From NCBI GenBank assembly GCA_025355705.1, contig JANXZD010000302.1, positions 1-5,770 of the forward strand: a DNA stretch of 5,770 nt. The letters are read 5' to 3'. Made by a program: the position numbers and the translations under genes. Position 1 is the stretch's first letter. Every line of letters begins with the position of its first letter. This stretch comes from Bacteroidota bacterium. Its GTDB lineage: Bacteria; Bacteroidota; Ignavibacteria; UBA10030; UBA8401. The notes below the pieces were generated by a model. The model was not told the DNA's origin. It searched no databases and worked only from the letters and a program-made list of their open reading frames with translations. Shown here piece after piece: positions 1 through 5,770 of the stretch.

Positions 1-3000
1 AACCGATTCCATTAACAACGAGGGTGTCGGGAGATTCACCAGTATCATTATATTTGAAAATAATATTTCCTGATTTTGAGGCAACTGTTGATGGAGTGAA
101 TGTGACATAAAACTTTTTCGCCTCTGTCGGCAAGATCGTAATCTTCGCGTTCGGCGTAACTGTAAAGTCTGCATTATCGGAAACTACTGTATCAATAGCC
201 AAGATTCCGGCACCGGTATTGGTAACGGACACACTGTCCGTTTTACCGCTTCCTTGTAAAACATTACCGTAATTTTTTGTCAGCGTAGATAATGATAAGG
301 TTGGAACAATCCCGGTTCCTGAAACAGTAACAGTATCAGCAAGCGTTGATCCGTTCGATGTAAAGATCAACAGTCCTGCATCACTGGCGGCAGTAGTTGG
401 AGTATAGGAAATATAAAATTTTCTGCTAGCAGCAGGAGTAATCATTGCGCTTGCAGGAAGGATGGTGAATTTACTATTGTTAGATGTAATTGCCGAAATA
501 GTAAGATCGGTGGCACCATTGTTAGTAATCGTTACACTACTATCAACTTTTGTAAATGCTGCATTGGAGTTTCCAAAAACAATGTTTTTACTGGTAAATG
601 TTGGAAGACCCGGCATATCCGCACCCGTGATAACAAAATCGGAAAAGGATGTAACTCCCGTAACCGTGATCGTATTTGCCGCTGTATCTCTTCTTGAGAT
701 TGTTACTTCTGACCAACGACTGCCGTCAAATTTGAAGACACGAAGAATGTTCTCATCCAAAACATTTTGTTCACTCACGTCGGTATTGGTGTAACCGAGC
801 ACAAGAGAATCAGTTGCAAATGAACTAATTCCATTTCCTTTTGCAACTCGGAAAAATCTACGCAATAATTTACTGTTCGATGAAAACTGCCCAAGTGGCG
901 CAGTCGTATTCCTGTCGAGTGCCGCTACGGAAATATTATCTGAACCGGTGATGCTGTTAAAGCCGGCGCTAAACGGAATGTAGTCAGTGTTTTGTCCTAC
1001 ATCCCATTTTTTTATCGATGCACTACTTACAGGTAATGCTAAATTTCCTTCAACAAATTTTCCGGCTCCGGCTGTCAGGATAGTTCCCGGAACAGAAAGT
1101 GTGTTTATTCCTGTGAGTATCTTACCTGCTGTGAAAGTTAACACACCTCCCACCGAAAGATTACCTTGAAGTGTTGTTCCATTACTATTATTGAGTGTCA
1201 GATTATTCAATGCAGTAATGGTATTTGGAATATTGACTCCGATTGCAGAACCGGCAATTGAAAGCGAAGATGTATTTCCTGCAGAAAGATTGGCTGTAGT
1301 CCCGCCAATTGGATTCGATAGTGTCAGTGTGTTTGCACCAACATTAAATGCTCCAGTCGTGAGTGTAAGAATGCCGTTAACAGTAGCGGCAGTAGTGAGA
1401 GTTACACCGGCAGAGTTGTTGATCGTAAGATTGTTCACACTTGCGGGTAATTCTGTTCCCGTTGATTGTGCCGATGTACCGTTATATTCAAATGTGCTCG
1501 ATGCACCCATTGTAAGAGTTTTTCCATTTAAATTAGTGGTGCCACTCTTATACGTAAGTGTGCCATTGACTGCGAGACTTGCCGTAAGAAAATAGTTGCG
1601 ACCAGTAACTCCACCGCCATTCAATACTAATTTATCAACAGCAGTGGGAGAATTTACAGAAATCGTATAACCAGCACTTCCTGAAACTGGCGTGATACTG
1701 CCATCGCCAAATATAAAAGTACTGCCTGTAAGATTTCTCCCTAACGTAAGTGCAACAGTTGTTCCGGTGGCAGTTGCAGCTGCAGAAAGGGTAATTGTAT
1801 TTGCCGTAAAGGCAGTCACTGTTGTGGATGCCGGTATGCCGGTACCTGTGATAGGCACACCTACGACCACCTGTGCCGTAGAGGCAACAGTTGAAATAGT
1901 CGTCGAACCAATTGCCAAATCTCCGGTAGTGCTTACAACAGCAAGTTTTAGATCGCGACCGGTACGCGCTGCATCGGATATGGCGGCATTTGGAGATCCA
2001 AACGTCACAGTACCGGAACTAAAGATCAAATTGGCACCTGTCTGAAGATCGAACGCGTTATTGCCAGCTGTTGCATTACTTGTTCCTTGTTGATTGATAG
2101 TGATGTTTGCGCCGTTAATGGTTGTAGTACCACCGGTCATAACTAATTTTCCGTTTAAAGTAACTGTTCCGCTGGTGAAATTAAGAGTTCCAGCGGAAAT
2201 TGTTGTGTTATTGTTCCCGCTTCCCTGTAAAAAAGTACCGCTGGTATTCACGGTGATATTACCACCTGAAATTGTCAACGATGCCCCCGGATCATTGAAG
2301 CTTCCGGTTCCGGAAATCGTAAGAGATCCAGTTGCACTTGAAAACGTCTGATTTCCTTGAGTAATCGTGAAAGTATTTGCCTGCTGATCCCAGGTACCAC
2401 TCGTCAAAACAAGACCGGCAGATAAAGCCATCGACACATTAGCATTACAAATTACTTTGTTAGCAAGTCCGCCCTTGTTGAGCGTTATGCCCCAAAATTG
2501 AAACGTACTGCCGTTGCCGGTAACATTCTGGTTACCAACTTTGGTGAATGTAACATTACATAATGCCTTCGCAGTAAAAGCTACTATTCCTCGATACATA
2601 TCGAACGTACCGTTATTTGTCAAATCTCCGCCAATAGATAATGTATTGGTAAAAGCATTACAAATCGCTAGTAACACTCCGGTACCAGCAGCAGAACCGG
2701 CAGCAGAAATTGTGATCGTATTCGGCGTACCGGGTGTAACTGCTGTAACTGTCGCTCCCGATGGAATACCGGTTCCATAAATACTCATTCCCACGACAAC
2801 TCCCGCAACAGAGCTCACATTATTAACTGTCGTTGTTAAGGCAACATCTCCGGTAGGATTAAGAACTGTTTGAGTAATAAATGTACCACCCGCTGCCACA
2901 GAAACATTCCCGGTTACTGTCACGGCTCTTACTGCCACACCATCAAACGTAAGAATGCCACTTGTTCCTTGTCCAACAGTAAGACTGGCTACTGTAACAT

Positions 3001-3202
3001 TTTGATCGATTGTTACGGTATGACCGTCTGCAATAATTACATCATCAGTAGTTAATGGAACTATACCTCCTGGCCACGGAGCACCGGGTGTTGTCGAACT
3101 CCAATTTCCAGAACCAGTGGTTGTTATTGAAGTTGCCCATGCTATAGACCCAAAGAAAATCGCCGCAACGATTGTCATAAATAAAAGTATTCGTTTTTTC
3201 AT
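1..3202 (-). CDS. Large secreted beta-helix surface protein with ASH/choice-of-anchor D repeats, 3' end outside window
   Basis: The reading frame is open for 1067 codons from the ATG at 3202-3200 to the window edge; I followed it triplet by triplet and found no stop or frameshift. The start is fixed by a strong ribosome binding site 8 nt upstream. Residues 1-23 are a Sec signal peptide (MKKR, hydrophobic core, A-W-A before T24). Residues 26-66 form a cap (GSGNW, TTDDVII, GHTVTID) typical of FCB-group beta-helix exoproteins. About 66-720 are Gly/Thr/Asn/Val-rich rungs of the type GNQNVTG...LTLNN...G.LT.T.G. About 726-860 look globular (KKWDVG, LLRRFFRV, FDGSRWSEV). Residues 863-965 and 966-1067 are two ASH/HYDIN-like Ig folds. 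Function is unknown; an adhesin or surface-layer role is inferred. A type IX sorting domain would be expected at the unseen C-terminus. Only three cysteines are present (C181, C215, C252). I did not recognise a named gene. Confidence 0.88.
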   Translation of the reverse strand, partial: MKKRILLFMTIVAAIFFGSIAWATSITTTGSGNWSSTTPGAPWPGGIVPLTTDDVIIADGHTVTIDQNVTVASLTVGQGTSGILTFDGVAVRAVTVTGNVSVAAGGTFITQTVLNPTGDVALTTTVNNVSSVAGVVVGMSIYGTGIPSGATVTAVTPGTPNTITISAAGSAAGTGVLLAICNAFTNTLSIGGDLTNNGTFDMYRGIVAFTAKALCNVTFTKVGNQNVTGNGSTFQFWGITLNKGGLANKVICNANVSMALSAGLVLTSGTWDQQANTFTITQGNQTFSSATGSLTISGTGSFNDPGASLTISGGNITVNTSGTFLQGSGNNNTTISAGTLNFTSGTVTLNGKLVMTGGTTTINGANITINQQGTSNATAGNNAFDLQTGANLIFSSGTVTFGSPNAAISDAARTGRDLKLAVVSTTGDLAIGSTTISTVASTAQVVVGVPITGTGIPASTTVTAFTANTITLSAAATATGTTVALTLGRNLTGSTFIFGDGSITPVSGSAGYTISVNSPTAVDKLVLNGGGVTGRNYFLTASLAVNGTLTYKSGTTNLNGKTLTMGASSTFEYNGTSAQSTGTELPASVNNLTINNSAGVTLTTAATVNGILTLTTGAFNVGANTLTLSNPIGGTTANLSAGNTSSLSIAGSAIGVNIPNTITALNNLTLNNSNGTTLQGNLSVGGVLTFTAGKILTGINTLSVPGTILTAGAGKFVEGNLALPVSSASIKKWDVGQNTDYIPFSAGFNSITGSDNISVAALDRNTTAPLGQFSSNSKLLRRFFRVAKGNGISSFATDSLVLGYTNTDVSEQNVLDENILRVFKFDGSRWSEVTISRRDTAANTITVTGVTSFSDFVITGADMPGLPTFTSKNIVFGNSNAAFTKVDSSVTITNNGATDLTISAITSNNSKFTILPASAMITPAASRKFYISYTPTTAASDAGLLIFTSNGSTLADTVTVSGTGIVPTLSLSTLTKNYGNVLQGSGKTDSVSVTNTGAGILAIDTVVSDNADFTVTPNAKITILPTEAKKFYVTFTPSTVASKSGNIIFKYNDTGESPDTLVVNGIG
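2..307 (-). repeat. ASH/HYDIN-like (choice-of-anchor D) domain 2, residues 966-1067
   Basis: This is a direct tandem copy of the preceding domain: KNYGNV, SVSVTNTGAGILAIDTV, FTVTP, KKFYVTFTPS, GNIIF and the closing VVNGIG. The domain reaches its usual end exactly at the window edge, so the part outside the window probably begins with another repeat or with the C-terminal sorting region. Confidence 0.75.
308..616 (-). repeat. ASH/HYDIN-like (choice-of-anchor D) domain 1, residues 863-965
   Basis: Key features in order are NIVFGN, V.ITNNGATDLTI, the hydrophobic strand FTILP, the basic-aromatic strand RKFYISYTP, a strand with GLLIF, and the closing VSGTGI. This order is characteristic of the ASH/HYDIN/choice-of-anchor D Ig fold. 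In bacterial exoproteins such domains usually act as spacers near the C-terminal end. Confidence 0.75.
1091..1210 (-). repeat. Beta-helix repeat unit, copy 2 (residues 665-704)
   Basis: The unit has the form LNNLTLNNSNGTTL, then V.GVLTFTAG, then GINTLSV, closely parallel to the unit at 1313-1438. It lies just before the beta-helix gives way to the globular domain that begins near residue 726. Confidence 0.65.
1313..1438 (-). repeat. Beta-helix repeat unit, copy 1 (residues 589-630)
   Basis: The unit has the form VNNLTINNSAGVTL, then V.GILTLTTG, then GANTLTL. It aligns over about 40 residues with the unit at 1091-1210; the two starts are 76 residues apart. This rung pattern recurs in looser form throughout residues 66-720 and is the basis for calling that region a parallel beta-helix. 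Confidence 0.65.
1742..1927 (-). repeat. 62-residue module, copy 2 (residues 426-487 of the surface protein)
   Basis: This is the second copy of the module. It starts TGDLAIG and contains VVVGVPITGTGIPASTTVTA, then NTITLSAAATATGTTV. It is the same length as copy 1 after small compensating gaps, and the strongest identity is at VVVG, GTGIP, TVTA and NTIT. The copies have diverged, so this is an old duplication or two recruitments of a common module rather than a recent repeat. Confidence 0.75.
2669..2854 (-). repeat. 62-residue module, copy 1 (residues 117-178 of the surface protein)
   Basis: This in-frame segment starts TGDVAL and contains VVVGMSIYGTGIPSGATVTA, then NTITISAAGSAAGTG. It matches a second segment in the same protein (1742-1927) in order and in length. 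Patterns of the type 'GTGIP.GTTVTA...TITLSAAATATGT' are widespread in phage tail and bacterial surface proteins, from general knowledge. It interrupts the rung pattern of the beta-helix, which suggests an inserted domain rather than an ordinary rung. Confidence 0.75.
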
Positions 3203-3210
3203 AACTAACT

Positions 3211-3216
3211 TCCTCC
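3211..3216 (-). promoter_or_regulatory. Strong Shine-Dalgarno site of the surface-protein gene
   Basis: The minus strand reads GGAGGA, then 8 nt, then the ATG at 3202. This near-perfect match to the anti-Shine-Dalgarno sequence decides the start. It contrasts with the pectinesterase gene, whose ATG has no clear site at normal spacing. Confidence 0.85.
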
Positions 3217-3392
3217 AATATAGATGTTGTAAAGTATGTCGCTGGTAAAATTTATTTCGAGAAGACCTTATGGGTCTAAAAGATAGTGTGAATGAAGTTC
3301 CACACTTCGATCAATTTCATTTTCTTACCATCATTCTTGATTTTCGAATGCCCTAATAATAAAACCACATTGTATTGACTTGATTCAATTGG

Positions 3393-3408
3393 TTGTTGCA
3401 TGCAACAA
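3393..3408. promoter_or_regulatory. Perfect 16-bp palindrome, candidate operator
   Basis: The sequence TTGTTGCATGCAACAA is its own reverse complement over all 16 bases; the next flanking pair does not match. It has no spacer, so it fits a dimeric repressor site better than an RNA hairpin. It lies about 190 nt upstream of the surface-protein ATG and 122 nt past the pectinesterase stop. The size suits a LacI/GalR-type operator and such a regulator is encoded two genes upstream. However, the central step is A-T rather than the CG common in that family. The binding protein is therefore inferred. Confidence 0.5.
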
Positions 3409-3421
3409 GCTTTCGTCAAAT

Positions 3422-3449
3422 AAGTCATCGCTTACTTTAGCGATGACTT
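3422..3449 (-). terminator. Stem-loop after the pectinesterase gene, possible terminator
   Basis: AAGTCATCGCT and AGCGATGACTT form a perfect 11-bp stem around a 6-nt loop (3433-3438). It begins 80 nt beyond the pectinesterase stop codon in the direction of transcription. On the minus strand the stem is followed by ATTTG, which is a poor U-tract, so termination may be inefficient or the structure may instead protect the 3' end of the esterase mRNA. Confidence 0.45.
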
Positions 3450-3529
3450 TATTAAAAAATAGCTCTTCTTCAGTAAAACTTCGTTCAAAGAAGATAGAGA
3501 AAAAATACGAAAAGCACAATGAAATCAGA

Positions 3530-4780
3530 CTATTTCGTCGTAAAATGCCACAGTGGACCTGCAATGGTATCGTGGTCAGTCACTTGATCAACGCGCCAAT
3601 AGTATCGGCTGTTCTTTTGAAGTGATCCGGGAATAAAGGAATTTTCTTTTGTTGTTACAGCAAAGATGGGAGTTTTTTCTGTCCCAAAATAGATATTCTG
3701 AGTAACAGTATTTCTGGAGCTTCTCCAACGAAGAACGACAGGTTCCGAACGATTATTATATGATCCAGATCGAGGATTCGGCAATGAAACAAAAGGAAGA
3801 ATTGAGTTCAATGATTCTTCAGGATCCCATTTCCTTGCAAATGTCCATTGAGCATTGATGTCGTCAGCACTCGGAGAACCTTTTGCGGTTCGAAGATTAT
3901 CATTGAACCATAGAAAATCTCCACCTTCACGATGACAATTGAAATAATAATGCCTCTCTCCCCACTTCCATGGTCGCGCATTCGGAGAATATGACGGATA
4001 ATGGATTTGCTCATCCGCCATATTTTTTGAGAAGATGCAATCAAGGAGAAAGAATTGTCCGTCAACATGATGGCGGCCAAGCGGAAAATTAGGAACACCA
4101 TCGAAATATGAATAACGGATCACAAATTTCTGATCTTCATTCGTTGAACCGTGATGCCACAATGATGCCGTTAGATTATGCCCGTAAAATCGGCTGTCGG
4201 TGATATAACACCAACCGCGCGGACAGACATAATCGACCCACCCTTCGAAATAACAATTGGAATGATAATACATTCCATTTTCTGAATTCCATAAACTGAC
4301 AGTATCGCCGCCATCGCCAATAACATTACAATAGAAGAGAATGATCCGGGTTCCTTTTCCCCATAGTGCGAACTGGTGATCATGATCTCCATACAATGAT
4401 CCATAATTATTTTGAATGGTAAGATTTGCAATCGTCAGGTCTGTTACGGTAGAATCAATATTGACGGTTGCAGAACCCCAATCACCCGGATTGCTTTTCA
4501 ACCAATTCTTACGAAGTTCGGCAAACACTATTCGTGTACTGTCTTGATGTTCACCGACAATAGAGAGAAAACTATGGGTGATAAAAAGTTTTTCATTATA
4601 CGTACCATTCTTCACAAGAATGATGATGTGCTTTGTATTATTTTTTGGAATGGAATTTAAAGCAGATTGAATCGAAGTAAAATTTCCAGAGCCATCTTTT
4701 GCTACATTAATTTCGGTGCGTTCACCAAACACCAATGAGGTAAACACAACACAGAAAACTACGATGAGGTTTTTTTTCAT
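3530..4780 (-). CDS. Secreted pectin methylesterase (carbohydrate esterase family 8) with C-terminal Fn3-like module
   Basis: This complete 416-residue protein is predicted to hydrolyse methyl esters of homogalacturonan, releasing methanol and pectate. Residues 1-19 are a signal peptide (MKKN, hydrophobic core, V-F-G before E20), so it acts outside the cytoplasm. The CE8 beta-helix spans about 22-325, starting INVAKDGSGNFTSIQ.AL. Family motifs visible are GTYNE (59-63), Q136 in HQFALW, D159 in GGDTVSL (proposed acid/base), D183 in GWVDYV (proposed nucleophile) and R236 in PLGRHH (the LGRPW position). The roles come from family knowledge. Motifs three to five depart from QDTL, VDFIFG and LGRPW, and a separate ARPW occurs at 268-271. 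Residues 329-416 are an Fn3-like module (VLRW, IYFGTEKT, YYWRVDQV, GPLWHFTT) common at the ends of polysaccharide-active exoproteins. The gene lies 51 nt after the LacI-type regulator and is probably its target or co-transcribed with it. No clear Shine-Dalgarno site precedes the ATG. Confidence 0.92.
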   Translation of the reverse strand: MKKNLIVVFCVVFTSLVFGERTEINVAKDGSGNFTSIQSALNSIPKNNTKHIIILVKNGTYNEKLFITHSFLSIVGEHQDSTRIVFAELRKNWLKSNPGDWGSATVNIDSTVTDLTIANLTIQNNYGSLYGDHDHQFALWGKGTRIILFYCNVIGDGGDTVSLWNSENGMYYHSNCYFEGWVDYVCPRGWCYITDSRFYGHNLTASLWHHGSTNEDQKFVIRYSYFDGVPNFPLGRHHVDGQFFLLDCIFSKNMADEQIHYPSYSPNARPWKWGERHYYFNCHREGGDFLWFNDNLRTAKGSPSADDINAQWTFARKWDPEESLNSILPFVSLPNPRSGSYNNRSEPVVLRWRSSRNTVTQNIYFGTEKTPIFAVTTKENSFIPGSLQKNSRYYWRVDQVTDHDTIAGPLWHFTTK

Positions 4781-4831
4781 TCTGGACTGATTACATCATC
4801 CCATAAAACGCAACAGCAAGAAATAATGATA

Positions 4832-5770
4832 TCACGATTTACGGGTTTTGTCGTTTTTTGTAATGCACGTATCGCCCAAGATCAGTTTGGTAGGCAGTTT
4901 GATGTGTTTTGACTGGAAGAATTCTGCATTTCGAATATTCTCTAATGTCAATTCTACTGCTGCTCTTCCCATGGTACTTGCCGGTTGATCTACAATTGTC
5001 ATTTTTGGAGTGAGAAATTGATTTACACCGCCATTACCGAAACAAATAATATCAAAATCTTTCGGGATTTTTAACCCAAGTTCTTGGGCAGCTCTATAAA
5101 TACCCAGGGCTACCGGAAAACTTACCGCAAGGATAAATTCCGGTAAATTACCGGAGCTGTATAATTTCATGAATCCTTTGTACCCATCCTGTTCACTAAA
5201 ACCGCCGAGAATAATTCTCTCAGGGTAGATAGGAAGTTTATGTTTTTTAAGTGTATCCTTAAATCCCTTTAAGCGATCCCGTCCAATATTCGTGTGTTGA
5301 AAACCCCCAAGTGTACCGAGACGTTTATATCCAACTTTGATCGCTTGCTCTGTGGCAAGCACAGCACCGGCATAATCATCGGTCACAATGGAATTGAACT
5401 CTGGCAACGGAATGATACGATCGATAAACGTAATCGGAAGACCCATTTTTCGTATTGTATCAAAGATCGTATAGTCGATCGTGTTTTCTGTGACCGATAT
5501 GATCAATCCATCGACACGCATGGAAAGCAGTGTTTGAATATGGAGCATTTCGCGTTCAGGATTCTCTTGCGACACAGTAAGAATGATCTCATAACCATTC
5601 TCGAACGCGGCATCATAGATGGATTCGATGACTGAAGAAAAGAAAAAGTGAACGATCTTCGGAACAATAACACCGATCATTTTTGAATTTTTCGATGATA
5701 GATTCCTCGCCATAAAATTCGGAACATATCCCAGCTCTTTCGCAACTGCTTTTACCTTCTTCACTGTTTC
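4832..5770 (-). CDS. LacI/GalR-family transcriptional regulator, 5' end outside window
   Basis: 312 residues are visible before the TGA. The frame enters the window at E-T-V-K-K, inside the third helix of the DNA-binding domain, so roughly 30 N-terminal residues with the helix-turn-helix are missing and no true start codon is visible; the GTG at 5764 is an internal valine. Visible residues 1-18 (VKKVKAVAKELGYVPN) end the headpiece, and 19-29 are the hinge with the ARNL that normally inserts its leucine in the minor groove. From residue 31 (MIGVIVP) to about 300 is the periplasmic-binding-protein-like sensor core: RVDGLIIS, PITFIDR, VTDDYAGA, GRDRLKGF (R164), and TIVDQPASTMGRAAVE. Two usual sensor motifs are altered: VSFPVALG instead of NDxxAxG, and CFGNGG instead of GFDD. 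It probably controls the adjacent pectinesterase in response to a pectin-derived sugar; this is inferred from context. Confidence 0.9.
   Translation of the reverse strand, partial: ETVKKVKAVAKELGYVPNFMARNLSSKNSKMIGVIVPKIVHFFFSSVIESIYDAAFENGYEIILTVSQENPEREMLHIQTLLSMRVDGLIISVTENTIDYTIFDTIRKMGLPITFIDRIIPLPEFNSIVTDDYAGAVLATEQAIKVGYKRLGTLGGFQHTNIGRDRLKGFKDTLKKHKLPIYPERIILGGFSEQDGYKGFMKLYSSGNLPEFILAVSFPVALGIYRAAQELGLKIPKDFDIICFGNGGVNQFLTPKMTIVDQPASTMGRAAVELTLENIRNAEFFQSKHIKLPTKLILGDTCITKNDKTRKS

Larger units (their letters stand above)
3203..3529 (-). promoter_or_regulatory. 327-nt intergenic region and leader of the surface-protein gene
   Basis: No gene is supported here on either strand. In transcription order it holds an A/T-rich tail of about 80 nt after the pectinesterase stop with a weak 4-bp hairpin followed by TTTT (minus strand, 3493 down to 3475), the 11-bp stem-loop at 3422-3449, the 16-bp palindrome at 3393-3408, and a leader ending in GGAGGA. 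The leader contains small inverted repeats: AGTGTG/CACACT (3285-3290 with 3301-3306), an overlapping GAAGT/ACTTC (3294-3298 with 3304-3308), and AGACC/GGTCT (3263-3267 with 3272-3276). The size and the strong downstream ribosome binding site suggest that the surface gene has its own promoter here, but I could not place one with confidence. Confidence 0.5.

Noticed and set aside
268..616. Possible CRISPR or short tandem DNA repeats within the surface-protein gene
   Set aside because: The similarity is at protein level between diverged Ig-like and beta-helix units. There are no identical direct repeats with regular spacers.
462..2780. Several plus-strand open frames of 60-134 codons across the surface-protein region
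   Set aside because: They lie antisense to a minus-strand frame that is open for 1067 codons with a signal peptide, strong ribosome binding site and domain repeats. Their low-complexity Val/Pro/Ala content is the complement of Thr/Gly/Asn-rich repeats.
3278..3285. TATCTTTT on the minus strand as a Bacteroidota-type -7 element (TAnnTTTG) for the surface gene
   Set aside because: It matches 7 of 8 bases, but no TTG lies at the expected distance upstream; the nearest is about 26 nt away. In A/T-rich DNA such a match is weak evidence.
3380..3625. 81-codon plus-strand open frame across the intergenic region and the end of the pectinesterase gene
   Set aside because: It overlaps the palindrome, the stem-loop and the conserved Fn3-like end of the esterase, has no ribosome binding site and resembles no known protein.
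4781..4831. Independent promoter for the pectinesterase in the 51-nt gap after the regulator
   Set aside because: No convincing -35/-10 or -33/-7 pair was found. The gap is short enough for co-transcription with the regulator.
5294..5635. 113-codon plus-strand open frame inside the regulator gene
   Set aside because: It is antisense to a well-conserved LacI-family sensor domain and shows no recognisable features.
5762..5764. GTG as the start codon of the regulator
   Set aside because: The frame stays open upstream to the window edge, and the encoded V-K-K aligns with the middle of the LacI DNA-binding domain, so this valine is internal.

Overview
The window carries three genes, all on the minus strand. 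Read in the direction of transcription (high to low coordinate) they are: the 3' part of a LacI/GalR-family transcriptional regulator (4832-5770, its first helices lie outside the window), a complete secreted pectin methylesterase (3530-4780), and the first 1067 codons of a very large secreted beta-helix surface protein (1-3202, which runs off the window with no stop). No RNA gene, insertion sequence, CRISPR array or phage gene was seen.

The organism is most likely a polysaccharide-degrading member of the Bacteroidota/Ignavibacteriota (FCB) group. The DNA is moderately AT-rich. The large protein has a signal peptide, a GNW...TDDVII...GHTVTID type N-terminal cap, loose beta-helix repeats and tandem ASH/HYDIN-like ('choice-of-anchor D') domains, an architecture common in FCB surface proteins that end in a type IX secretion sorting domain. 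The C-terminus that would prove type IX export is outside the window. This placement is inference from protein style.

Layout: regulator, 51-nt gap, pectinesterase, 327-nt gap, surface protein. The long gap holds a perfect 11-bp stem-loop (3422-3449) that may end or attenuate the pectinesterase message, a perfect 16-bp palindrome (3393-3408) that is a candidate operator, a leader of about 190 nt with small competing hairpins, and a strong Shine-Dalgarno sequence (3211-3216) before the surface gene.

A plausible reading is a small pectin-response locus. The regulator would sense a breakdown product, the esterase would strip methyl groups from pectin outside the cytoplasm, and the large surface protein would act outside the cell, perhaps in adhesion. 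Only the esterase assignment and the regulator family are firm. The link to the surface protein rests on adjacency alone. Nothing here amounts to a clearly new system. The best leads are the 16-bp palindrome, the paired 62-residue modules in the surface protein, and the altered conserved motifs of the esterase and the regulator.
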